A stretch of DNA of 45,410 nt from a virus, in IMG/VR virus record IMGVR_UViG_3300047548_001594, positions 1-45,410 of that record, one strand, 5' to 3'. Numbering within the stretch: position 1 is the stretch's first letter; each line of letters begins with the position of its first letter. This document shows, in pieces, positions 33,534-41,233 of this stretch. Both the position numbers and the translations under genes were made by a program. Below the pieces are notes generated by a model. It made no database searches and had not been told where the DNA came from. It was given only the letters and a program-made list of their open reading frames with translations.

Positions 33534-34733
33534 ATGGTTAAAAAATTTAATTTATCTGAAGCTGCCGCTGAAATTTTAAATGCAAGTGTAGCTTCCGCAA
33601 AATCGAAACAAGATAAGCCTGCCAAATTAGCTGGCAATGTTGCTTATGGAACAAAAGAAGTTGGTGATATTGGTACTGAAGTTACCAAAACAACCGACGG
33701 TGGTCCTGACGCAACAAAAGGTGTACCAACAGCAACTGCTCCTGGTGCAACACCTCCAGTTGGTTCAGAGCCAATGAAGAAACTGAAAGGTCAGCCAGCA
33801 GAATCTGGTTCTGCTGAACAGCCAGAAGGTAAACCAGGTCGTCAAATGATGCAAAAGAATCCTGGCGCTACATTCCAGCAATACGAAGAAGAAGATCGTA
33901 CAGACGAAGAATTGGTTGCTGAAGCTGAAGAAAAAGAAGACGAAGGTCACGAAGACGAAGCTGAAGACAAGAAAATGATTAAGAAAATGGTCAAGAAAGA
34001 TTCTCTGAAAGAAGATATTGATGCCATGTTGCAAGGCGAAAACCTTTCGGAAGAATTCGTTAAGAAAGCTACCACAATTTTCGAAGCGGCAGTAATGTCT
34101 CGCGTTGAACAAATTGCCGAAGAAGTTGAACAACAACTACAAGAACAATTCGAATTGGCTGTAGAAGAGTTGAAAGAAGACTTCGCCACAAAGATTGATG
34201 ACTACCTGAATTACATGGTAGAAGAGTGGATGAAAGAAAACGAATTGGCTATCGAATCAGGTCTTCGTGCAGAAATCGTTGAAGACTTCATTGGTGGTCT
34301 ACGTAACTTGTTCGCAGAACACTACATCGACATTCCAGAAGAGAAGGTTGACGTTGTTCAAGAAATGGCAGAAAAAGTTGAAGAACTTGAAGCCAAGCTA
34401 AACGAAGAAATTCAAAAGAGCGTTGATTATCGCAAAGAAATCAATGAGCACAAAAAAATTCAGGCCATACAAGCAGTTTGTGAAGGCCTAACGCAGACTC
34501 AGGTAGAAAAACTTAAGTCACTCGCAGAGGGTGTAGAGTTTACTTCTGAGGAAGAATTCGCTGAAAAACTTTCCACACTAAAAGAAGCATATGCTCCTGT
34601 GTCGGTTAAGGTTGGCGAAAAATCTGCCCTAGAAGAAGGCGTTGAAGTACCGGAAGATAAAGCAGAAAAGGTTTCTGTTGATCCTCTGATTAACGCTGTT
34701 GTTAATACAATTTCAAAATCTGTGCAAAAATAA
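33534..34733 (+). CDS. 22: Prohead core scaffold protein gp22
   Basis: A 399-residue protein, markedly longer than T4 gp22 (269). The C-terminal two-thirds are acidic and helical, with long coiled-coil stretches ('EQIAEEVEQQLQEQFELAVE', 'VQEMAEKVEELEAKLNEEIQ'), typical of the major scaffold. The first 130 residues are a low-complexity Gly/Pro/Lys/Thr then Glu-rich stretch that T4 lacks. The protein forms the core around which gp23 assembles and is cut to pieces by gp21. The gene lies between 21 and 23, as in T4. Confidence 0.9.
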   Translation: MVKKFNLSEAAAEILNASVASAKSKQDKPAKLAGNVAYGTKEVGDIGTEVTKTTDGGPDATKGVPTATAPGATPPVGSEPMKKLKGQPAESGSAEQPEGKPGRQMMQKNPGATFQQYEEEDRTDEELVAEAEEKEDEGHEDEAEDKKMIKKMVKKDSLKEDIDAMLQGENLSEEFVKKATTIFEAAVMSRVEQIAEEVEQQLQEQFELAVEELKEDFATKIDDYLNYMVEEWMKENELAIESGLRAEIVEDFIGGLRNLFAEHYIDIPEEKVDVVQEMAEKVEELEAKLNEEIQKSVDYRKEINEHKKIQAIQAVCEGLTQTQVEKLKSLAEGVEFTSEEEFAEKLSTLKEAYAPVSVKVGEKSALEEGVEVPEDKAEKVSVDPLINAVVNTISKSVQK

Positions 34734-34764
34734 GCACATAATTTAAAACATAGGAGTTACTTAA

Positions 34765-36114
34765 ATGTTTTTATCTGAAGAACTACAAGCAAAATGGAAA
34801 CCAGTTCTGGAACATCCTGAACTAGAAGCAATTAAAGATCCATATAAGAAAGCTGTTACAGCTATGGTTCTTGAGAACCAATCTCAAGCAATGGCATCTG
34901 ACCGCGCTCAAATGGGTATGTTGAATGAGACCACTTCTGTTGGTCCATCTAACGTTACCGGTGGCGTTCAGAACTTCGATCCAATCTTAATCAGCTTGGT
35001 TCGCCGTGCATTGCCTAACCTGATCGCTTATGACGTTGCTGGCGTTCAGCCAATGACAGGTCCTACAGGTCTTATTTTCGCTATGCGCGCAAAATATGGT
35101 CAAGATCAGTTGGCTAGCGGTAGAGAAGCTTTCTACAACGAAGCTAACACCCAGTTCTCTGGTATTGGTTCTGACACCAACCGTTTCGGTTTCGCTAACA
35201 ACACCACTGGTGACACAATCACCAACCCAGTTGGCAATGGTTTCACTTCTGCTAACACATTCACAACCGGTATCGGCATGCCAACAGGTACTGCTGAATT
35301 CTTGGGTTCTGAAGCAAATACACAATTCGGTCAAATGGCATTCAGCATTGAGAAGGTTACTGTTACCGCTCAAAGCCGTGCATTGAAAGCTGAATACTCA
35401 CTAGAACTTGCACAAGACTTGAAAGCAATCCATGGTCTTGATGCTGAAACAGAATTGTCTAACATTCTGTCTACTGAGATTCTTGCTGAAATCAACCGTG
35501 AAGTTATCCGTACAATCTACACTGTTGCTAAGAACGGTGCTCAGTATGGTACAACAACTCCAGGTACATTCGACCTAGACACCGACTCTAACGGTCGTTG
35601 GTCTGTTGAGCGTTTCAAAGGTCTGATTTTCCAAATCGAACGCGATGCTAACGTTATTGCTAAAGAAACCCGTCGTGGTAAAGGTAACGTTCTGATCGTT
35701 TCTTCAGACGTTGCTTCTGCTCTAGCTATGGCTGGCGTTCTGCAATATACTCCTGCTCTGTCTGCTGACCTACAAGTCGATGACACTGGTAACACCTTTG
35801 CAGGTCTGTTGCATGGTCGTATCAAGGTTTACATCGATCCTTACTTCGGTGGCTACACTTCTAACCAAGAATTGGTAACAATCGGTTACAAGGGTTCTTC
35901 ACCATACGATGCAGGTCTGTTCTACTGCCCATACGTTCCTCTACAAATGGTTCGTGCAGTTGACCAGTACACCTTCCAACCAAAGATTGGCTTCAAGACT
36001 CGTTACGGCATGGTTGCAAACCCATTTGCTGGCGGTCAGAACGTTGATCTGGGTCAGTTGTACTCTAAGCGCAACACCTACTATCGTATCTTCCGCGTTG
36101 CAAACCTAATGTAA
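34765..36114 (+). CDS. 23: Major capsid protein gp23
   Basis: A 449-residue protein (T4 gp23 is 521) with an HK97-type fold by family. Typical stretches are 'LVRRALPNLIAYDVAGVQPM', 'ALKAEYSLELAQDLKAIHGL' and 'NVLIVSSDVASALAMAGVLQ'. The expected gp21 cleavage site Leu-x-Glu occurs as 'MLNE/TTSVG', which would remove the first 55 residues. It has a TAGGAG ribosome-binding site. Codon choice is distinctly more GC-ending (GGT, CGT, GTT, AAC) than in neighbours, as expected for the most abundant protein. A terminator follows. Confidence 0.97.
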   Translation: MFLSEELQAKWKPVLEHPELEAIKDPYKKAVTAMVLENQSQAMASDRAQMGMLNETTSVGPSNVTGGVQNFDPILISLVRRALPNLIAYDVAGVQPMTGPTGLIFAMRAKYGQDQLASGREAFYNEANTQFSGIGSDTNRFGFANNTTGDTITNPVGNGFTSANTFTTGIGMPTGTAEFLGSEANTQFGQMAFSIEKVTVTAQSRALKAEYSLELAQDLKAIHGLDAETELSNILSTEILAEINREVIRTIYTVAKNGAQYGTTTPGTFDLDTDSNGRWSVERFKGLIFQIERDANVIAKETRRGKGNVLIVSSDVASALAMAGVLQYTPALSADLQVDDTGNTFAGLLHGRIKVYIDPYFGGYTSNQELVTIGYKGSSPYDAGLFYCPYVPLQMVRAVDQYTFQPKIGFKTRYGMVANPFAGGQNVDLGQLYSKRNTYYRIFRVANLM

Positions 36115-36155
36115 TGCGAATTACGAAATAAAACCACCGTTAAGAGTGGTCTTTG

Positions 36156-36186
36156 AAGAGGAGCAGAAATGCTCCTCTTTTTTTAT
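36156..36186 (+). terminator. Intrinsic terminator after gene 23
   Basis: A 10-bp stem (36156-36165 with 36170-36179) closed by a GAAA tetraloop and followed by a T run. A smaller ACCAC/GTGGT hairpin precedes it at about 36134-36150. Confidence 0.92.
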
Positions 36187-36214
36187 TCCTAAATAATAAA
36201 ATAAGGAGATACAT

Positions 36215-36706
36215 ATGTCAGGCGGCGCATCAAATAAACCAGAGAATACCAATTTATTACAGCCAACCAAATTTCTGATGACTTTTCCAGAAATTACGGA
36301 CACAACTTACTTTTGTCAAAAAGTAAATATTCCTGGTGTTGAATTGGATTCACCCATACATGTGACACCAAATCTAGACCTTTATGTTTCTGGTACAAAA
36401 ATTACCTACAACACTTTTGATATGGATTTTATGGTAAATGAAGACATTTCTTCTTGGTTGGTACTCTATAAGTGGATGGTAGATTTATCGTCTGTTGAAA
36501 ACTCATACAACATGAGAAAAAATAAACAGAGTACATTGACCATTATGTCTAACCTAAACAATCCAAAATTGCGTGTCAATTTCATCAACATTTTTCCGGT
36601 AAGTATCAGTGGTATTAATTTTGATACCACATTATCCGCTGAAGATCATATTATAGGTACCGCATCTTTCCGCTACGATTACTTTACAATTGAAAAGATT
36701 TCGTGA
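36215..36706 (+). CDS. Tail-tube-fold protein (gp19-like paralogue)
   Basis: A 163-residue protein. Its layout ('PTKFLMTFPEI', 'FCQKVNIPGVEL', 'ITYNTFDMDFMVNED' then 'LYKWMVDL') follows the same order as gp19 in this window ('...LCKAAQLPGSTI...ADWTITIINDE...FESWMNGI'), suggesting the tube-protein fold with low identity. It occupies the place after gene 23 where T4 has the vertex gene 24. It could be a tube-initiator, a tail-terminator or a hub-type protein. Which one cannot be told from sequence. It has an AAGGAG ribosome-binding site. Confidence 0.75.
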   Translation: MSGGASNKPENTNLLQPTKFLMTFPEITDTTYFCQKVNIPGVELDSPIHVTPNLDLYVSGTKITYNTFDMDFMVNEDISSWLVLYKWMVDLSSVENSYNMRKNKQSTLTIMSNLNNPKLRVNFINIFPVSISGINFDTTLSAEDHIIGTASFRYDYFTIEKIS

Positions 36707-36712
36707 TATAAT
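36683..36712 (+). promoter_or_regulatory. Sigma70-like promoter for uvsY
   Basis: TTTACA (36683-36688), 18-base spacer, and perfect TATAAT (36707-36712), ending 22 bases before the uvsY ATG. Its host-type shape and the absence of a TATAAATA box suggest early or middle expression of the recombination genes. Confidence 0.55.
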
Positions 36713-36734
36713 ATAGTTTTGTAATGGAGTTGTT

Positions 36735-37175
36735 ATGGAAAGTCTTGAAGATATTATTAAAAATTGGGACGTAGATAGCGTTATAGATTCTACTGAACCA
36801 GGTAAAGAATTGTTAAAAATACCCACACTACATAATAAGTATTTAAAATTTCTTGTTAAGCACAAGCTTGCTGTAAAAAGAATAAACTTCGACTATGCAA
36901 AAATGCGTAGAGTAAAAGAAGAATATTATAACGGTTCGCTATCTCAGGAAGAACTTGAAGAATACGGCTGGGAACCATTTTTGCTGAGCATTAAAACAAA
37001 AATGGGTGTCGAAAAATACCTAGAGTCGGATAAAGATTTGGTTAAAATTTTGGAAAAAAAGATTCACCATGACGAAGCAATTGCTGTGTGTGAATCGATT
37101 CTACAAGAATTAAAAAGTAGAACGTTCCAACTCAGAGACTATATTTATTGGGAACGATTCATAGGTGGAAACTAA
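36735..37175 (+). CDS. uvsY: Recombination mediator UvsY
   Basis: A 146-residue protein (T4 UvsY is 137). The helical, charged sequence with 'IPTLHNKYLKFLVKHKL', 'RVKEEYYNGSLSQEELEEYG' and 'FQLRDYIYWERFIGGN' matches UvsY. UvsY loads the UvsX recombinase onto gp32-coated single-stranded DNA. uvsW follows after 12 bases, as in T4. UvsX itself is not in this window. Confidence 0.93.
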   Translation: MESLEDIIKNWDVDSVIDSTEPGKELLKIPTLHNKYLKFLVKHKLAVKRINFDYAKMRRVKEEYYNGSLSQEELEEYGWEPFLLSIKTKMGVEKYLESDKDLVKILEKKIHHDEAIAVCESILQELKSRTFQLRDYIYWERFIGGN

Positions 37176-37187
37176 TTATGTCCACAA

Positions 37188-38699
37188 ATGAGCGACTTTC
37201 TTATTACGAAAAAAAATGATGTTTATGTTAAAATAAAATGTGAACGAGGCTTAGCTCAAGAGCTTTCCGAATACTTCACATTTTTTGTACCTGGATTTCA
37301 ATTCACACCAGCGTATCGTAATAAAATCTGGGATGGCCGTATTAGATTGTATGATTTGCGTAGTAATCTTATATACCATGGACTTTTACCTTACATTGAA
37401 GTCTTCTGTAAAGAACGCGACTACAGTTTTGAATATGGTGATCCAAGACCAGATTTAACCGACGATTACTCTGAATATCATGCCGACAAGTTCATCGGTG
37501 AACTAAATTTGCAGTCTAGAGGAGACGCAATAGAAGTTCGTGATTATCAAAAAAATGCGTTTGTAACAGGAATCAGAAACAGGCGAGGTTTGTTTTTGTC
37601 ACCAACTGCATCAGGTAAATCTTTAATCATTTATTTGTTTGTACGTCAAATGTTGATGTATAAAAATTGCAAAAAAGGATTAATTATAGTACCTACAACT
37701 TCTTTGGTTGAACAATTATACAACGACTTCAAAGATTATTCAAGTGCTAATGGTTTCGAAGTTTCAGAAAACGTACATAGAATTTATCAAGGAAAAGATA
37801 AAGTTTCTGAAAGTCCAGTAATTATTTCAACTTGGCAATCAATCTACAACTTACCTAAGGAATACTTTGAACAATTTGATTTTGTGATAGGAGATGAAGC
37901 ACACTTATTCAAGGCTCAATCTCTTACCAAAATTTTAACTCAATGTGTCAACACAAAGTATCGTTTCGGTTTAACTGGTACACTTGATGGTACGAAAACA
38001 CACAAGCTTGTTTTAGAAGGTCTTTTTGGTTCGGTAACAAAAGTGACCACAACCAAAGAATTGATGGACAATAAACAAGTGGCAGATTTCACAATCAAAT
38101 GTTTGATTCTTAAACATGATGAAGAAATCTGTAAATTGATGAAGTCCAAAACCTATCAGGAAGAAATAGAATATTTAATACTAAATGAATCAAGGAATAA
38201 ATTCATTAAAAATCTTGCGGTATCTTTGAAAGGAAATACATTAATATTGTATCAGTATGTTGACAAACATGGCAAGATCCTGTATGATATTATTTCCAAT
38301 ACCAAAAATATTGGTGAAAGAAAAGTTTTCTTTGTTTATGGCAATACAGATGCTGAAACAAGAGAAGACGTAAGAAAAATTACGGAGAAAGAAAACGATG
38401 CAATTATTGTTGCAAGTTATGGTACATTCTCAACAGGAATTAACATACGAAATTTGCACAATGTAATTTTTGCATCACCTTCAAAATCTAGAATACGTAA
38501 TCTTCAGTCTATTGGTCGTGGTTTAAGACTTGGTGAAAACAAAAGCAAAGCCGTTTTATACGACATAGCTGATGATTTAAGACATGGGAAACATATGAAT
38601 TTTACTTTGAAGCATTTCGTGGAAAGAACAAAGATATATAATGAAGAGAAATTCTCTTACAAACTCTATAAGATAGGGCTTAAAAATGGAAATAATTAA
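37188..38699 (+). CDS. uvsW: ATP-dependent helicase UvsW
   Basis: A 503-residue SF2 helicase. The N-terminal domain ('FTPAYRNKIWDGRIRLYDLR') is the UvsW DNA-binding part. Motif I is 'SPTASGKS' (about 138-145), motif II is 'DEAH' (236-239), motif III lies in 'FGLTGTL', and the C-terminal 'SIGRGLRLG' is motif VI. UvsW unwinds R-loops and branched DNA, helping the switch from origin- to recombination-dependent replication. The stop overlaps the next gene by 14 bases. Confidence 0.95.
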   Translation: MSDFLITKKNDVYVKIKCERGLAQELSEYFTFFVPGFQFTPAYRNKIWDGRIRLYDLRSNLIYHGLLPYIEVFCKERDYSFEYGDPRPDLTDDYSEYHADKFIGELNLQSRGDAIEVRDYQKNAFVTGIRNRRGLFLSPTASGKSLIIYLFVRQMLMYKNCKKGLIIVPTTSLVEQLYNDFKDYSSANGFEVSENVHRIYQGKDKVSESPVIISTWQSIYNLPKEYFEQFDFVIGDEAHLFKAQSLTKILTQCVNTKYRFGLTGTLDGTKTHKLVLEGLFGSVTKVTTTKELMDNKQVADFTIKCLILKHDEEICKLMKSKTYQEEIEYLILNESRNKFIKNLAVSLKGNTLILYQYVDKHGKILYDIISNTKNIGERKVFFVYGNTDAETREDVRKITEKENDAIIVASYGTFSTGINIRNLHNVIFASPSKSRIRNLQSIGRGLRLGENKSKAVLYDIADDLRHGKHMNFTLKHFVERTKIYNEEKFSYKLYKIGLKNGNN

Positions 38700-39078
38700 A
38701 ATTCTCAGACTAGTTACCGGAGAAGATATTATTTCTTATATCGAAAGATATAAAGAAGAAGTCATTGTTAGGTCTCCTATGGAAATTTTCTTAAAAAATG
38801 ATCCTAAAACAGGGAATGAAGTTTTGTTCTTGAACAATTGGTTACCTTCTTCGATTCTAAAAACTAATGAAACTTCATTGTCCGTACACAATCTTGTTTG
38901 TGTTATGGAACCAACAAAAGCTCTAATTGAGTATTATGAAAATTTTGTTATGGAAAAGGAATCGGATGTTTCTAATGAATCTGAACTCTCAGCTTCTGAC
39001 GAAGCTGAATTAAAATCTAGACTATTAAGGAATTACCTCCAGAATCTGGATCCTAATGAATTAGGACCTATCCAATAA
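38686..39078 (+). CDS. Unknown protein, possibly Sm-like fold
   Basis: A 130-residue protein overlapping the end of uvsW. The first 80 residues ('IIKILRLVTGEDIISYIERY', 'VIVRSPMEIFLKN', 'SLSVHNLVCVMEPTKALIEY') have the strand order of small Sm-like beta barrels common in aquatic phages. The rest is an acidic Ser/Glu-rich linker and a short helix. I know of no established function. It always seems to travel with uvsW in related phages, as I recall, but this could not be checked here. Confidence 0.7.
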   Translation: MEIIKILRLVTGEDIISYIERYKEEVIVRSPMEIFLKNDPKTGNEVLFLNNWLPSSILKTNETSLSVHNLVCVMEPTKALIEYYENFVMEKESDVSNESELSASDEAELKSRLLRNYLQNLDPNELGPIQ

Positions 39079-39153
39079 TTAATTAACTTGCAGAGGCTAC
39101 ATACTGGACTATACAGACTTGTCAAGCAAAAATCAACACTTGAAATGGTAAAC

Positions 39154-39690
39154 ATGACAACAAACACCAAAAAACACTATATTAATAATGCCGATTTTTG
39201 TAAGGCTTTGATTGAATACAAAGAATCGGTGGAAAAAGCAAAGAGAGAACATTCCGAAAAACCAAGAATTCCAAATTATATTGGAGAATGTTTCCTAAAA
39301 ATTGCAGAAGGTTTATCACATAAACCCAATTTTATCAACTATACATACCGAGATGAAATGATTGCTGACGGTGTGGAAAATTGTTTGATGTACTTTGAAA
39401 ACTTTGATCCAACTAAATCAAACAATGCATTCGCATACTTCACGCAAATTATTTACTATGCGTTTCTGAGGAGAATCCAAAAAGAAAAGAAACAGATGTA
39501 TGTGAAGTACAAATCTACAGAACAATTTGGTATCTTAGACGAAGCAGAAATGATGGGTTTCGACGATGTTACCGTTAAACCTTTTGAGATGTACGATAAT
39601 ATTTCTGAGTTCATTGAAAACTTCGAAGAGAACAAAAAGAAAAAGAAAGCTGCCAAAAAAACCAAAGGCCTTGAAAAATTTTTGGAGTAA
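39154..39690 (+). CDS. 55: Late-transcription sigma factor gp55
   Basis: A 178-residue protein (T4 gp55 is 185). I choose the ATG at 39154 because 'KKHYINNADF' aligns with the T4 start; in-frame ATG 39145 and TTG 39088 are less likely. 'LKIAEGLSHKPNFINYTYRD', 'EMIADGVENCLMYFENFDPT' and 'AFAYFTQIIYYAFLRRIQKE' correspond to sigma region 2. The tail is Lys-rich. gp55 directs host RNA polymerase to TATAAATA promoters, with gp33 and the sliding clamp. Matching boxes occur throughout this window. Confidence 0.92.
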   Translation: MTTNTKKHYINNADFCKALIEYKESVEKAKREHSEKPRIPNYIGECFLKIAEGLSHKPNFINYTYRDEMIADGVENCLMYFENFDPTKSNNAFAYFTQIIYYAFLRRIQKEKKQMYVKYKSTEQFGILDEAEMMGFDDVTVKPFEMYDNISEFIENFEENKKKKKAAKKTKGLEKFLE

Positions 39691-39693
39691 ATT

Positions 39694-40170
39694 ATGATGT
39701 TGAATACACAATTGGGAGCAATAAGAGGTAATCCAAAAGTAGGATTTACTTGTTCATGCTTTGATCTGTTTCATGCTGGGCATGTGATGATGCTAAAAGA
39801 AGCCAAGGATCATTGCGACTATTTGATTGTTGGATTACAAACAGATCCTACCATTGACAGAACTTGGAAAAATAAACCTGTGCAATCGGTATTTGAACGT
39901 TTTGTGCAGCTACAAGCATGTAAATATGTTGACGAAATTGTTCCATATGCAACGGAAAAAGAATTGTTAGACATATTGACTTCTTATCCAATAGATGTTA
40001 GAATTATAGGAGAGGAATACCGTGATAAACCTTTTACGGGTTCCGACTTGGAAATGGAAATCTACTTCAACAGTAGACAACATAGTTTTTCAACAACAGA
40101 ACTAAGACAACGTGTTTTGAATATAGGAACATTTAAACCGGCAAATGGTTTATCTGATCTAAAGGAATAA
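39694..40170 (+). CDS. TagD-like cytidylyltransferase
   Basis: A 158-residue protein. 'VGFTCSCFDLFHAGHVMMLK' carries the HxGH motif (H27 and H30), and 'SFSTTELRQRV' (about 131-141) is the C-terminal ATP/CTP-binding signature. It resembles glycerol-3-phosphate cytidylyltransferase or other small sugar-phosphate nucleotidyltransferases. Other tandem ATGs (39694 and 39697) make the exact start uncertain by one residue. It lies between gp55 and gp47 without an obvious link to either; it may supply an activated precursor for surface or glycan modification (inference). Confidence 0.82.
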   Translation: MMLNTQLGAIRGNPKVGFTCSCFDLFHAGHVMMLKEAKDHCDYLIVGLQTDPTIDRTWKNKPVQSVFERFVQLQACKYVDEIVPYATEKELLDILTSYPIDVRIIGEEYRDKPFTGSDLEMEIYFNSRQHSFSTTELRQRVLNIGTFKPANGLSDLKE

Positions 40171-40174
40171 TATA

Positions 40175-41233
40175 GTGAAAGTTGCCTTGATAACAGACCA
40201 GCACTTTGGTGCTAGGAATGACTCACTTCATTTTATGGATTTTTATGAGAAGTTTTACAGCGAAACATTCTTTCCTAAAATTCTAGAAGAAAAAATTGAT
40301 ACCGTATTCATTCTTGGTGATACGTTTGATCGTAGAAAGTATGTGAACTTCTACTCGTTACAACGTGCCAAAAAGATGTTTTTTGATCCTCTAGTGGAAA
40401 ACAACATCAAAGTGTACATGTTGGTCGGTAACCATGATACATATTACAAGAATACCAATGAAGTAAATTCACCAGAACTTCTCCTAGAAGATTATAAAAA
40501 CATTCAAGTGATTGAAGAGCCGACAACAATTCGCGTTAATGATGTTGCCATTTGTATGATGCCTTGGATTTGTGCTGAGAACTATGAACATTCTATGCAA
40601 ACGCTGAAGCTTACGGAAGCAACAATCTGTATGGGTCACTTTGAAATTGAAGGCTTCCAAATGTACCGTGGTGCTCCGTCGCACGAAGGTCTGAAGGCTT
40701 CGCTGTTTGATAAGTTTCATATGGTGTTCTCTGGTCACTATCACCACAAATCAAGTAAAGGTTTCATCCATTATCTTGGAAATCCGTATGAGTTGACTTG
40801 GCAAGATCATGACGATCCAAGAGGGTTTCATTTGTTTGACCTTGAAAGTCATGAATTGACTTTCGTGAAAAATCCAAATACCATTTTTAAGAAGTTTATT
40901 TACGATGATAAATTGGCTTCAATCAAAGACTATACCGACATGGATTTGTCGGAATATAAAAGCTCTTATGTAAAAGTTGTTGTAGTCAACAAAACAAATC
41001 CATATCTGTTCGATATGGTAATCAATAATCTATATCAAATTAATCCAATTGACATTACGGTAGCAGAAGATTTGGTTGAGATTGATGATATTGAAGACGT
41101 AGATCAAACCGAAGATACCACAACAATTCTGAATAAGTACGTGGATAACTTGACAACTGACTTAAATAAAGATAAACTAAAGACTTTGCTTAGAGAATTG
41201 TACGTTGATGCTTTGAACGGAGAAGATGAATGA
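40175..41233 (+). CDS. 47: Recombination nuclease subunit gp47 (Mre11-like)
   Basis: A 352-residue protein starting with GTG (T4 gp47 is 339). The metallophosphoesterase motifs are all present: 'ITDQHFG' (D7, H9 region), 'LGDTFDRR' (about 47-54), 'VGNHDTYY', 'CMGHFE' and 'SGHYHHKS'. It forms with gp46 the nuclease complex that resects DNA ends for recombination-dependent replication. It overlaps gene 46 by four bases. The C-terminal acidic region probably binds gp46. Confidence 0.95.
   Translation: MKVALITDQHFGARNDSLHFMDFYEKFYSETFFPKILEEKIDTVFILGDTFDRRKYVNFYSLQRAKKMFFDPLVENNIKVYMLVGNHDTYYKNTNEVNSPELLLEDYKNIQVIEEPTTIRVNDVAICMMPWICAENYEHSMQTLKLTEATICMGHFEIEGFQMYRGAPSHEGLKASLFDKFHMVFSGHYHHKSSKGFIHYLGNPYELTWQDHDDPRGFHLFDLESHELTFVKNPNTIFKKFIYDDKLASIKDYTDMDLSEYKSSYVKVVVVNKTNPYLFDMVINNLYQINPIDITVAEDLVEIDDIEDVDQTEDTTTILNKYVDNLTTDLNKDKLKTLLRELYVDALNGEDE

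Noticed and set aside
36187-36195. CCTAAATA as a late promoter for the tube-fold gene
   Set aside because: Only six of eight bases match the consensus, and it directly abuts the T run of the upstream terminator.
39088-39115. Weak promoter-like pair TTGCAG-16-TATACA before gene 55
   Set aside because: The -35 matches the consensus at only three of six bases and the spacer is short; likely chance in AT-rich DNA.
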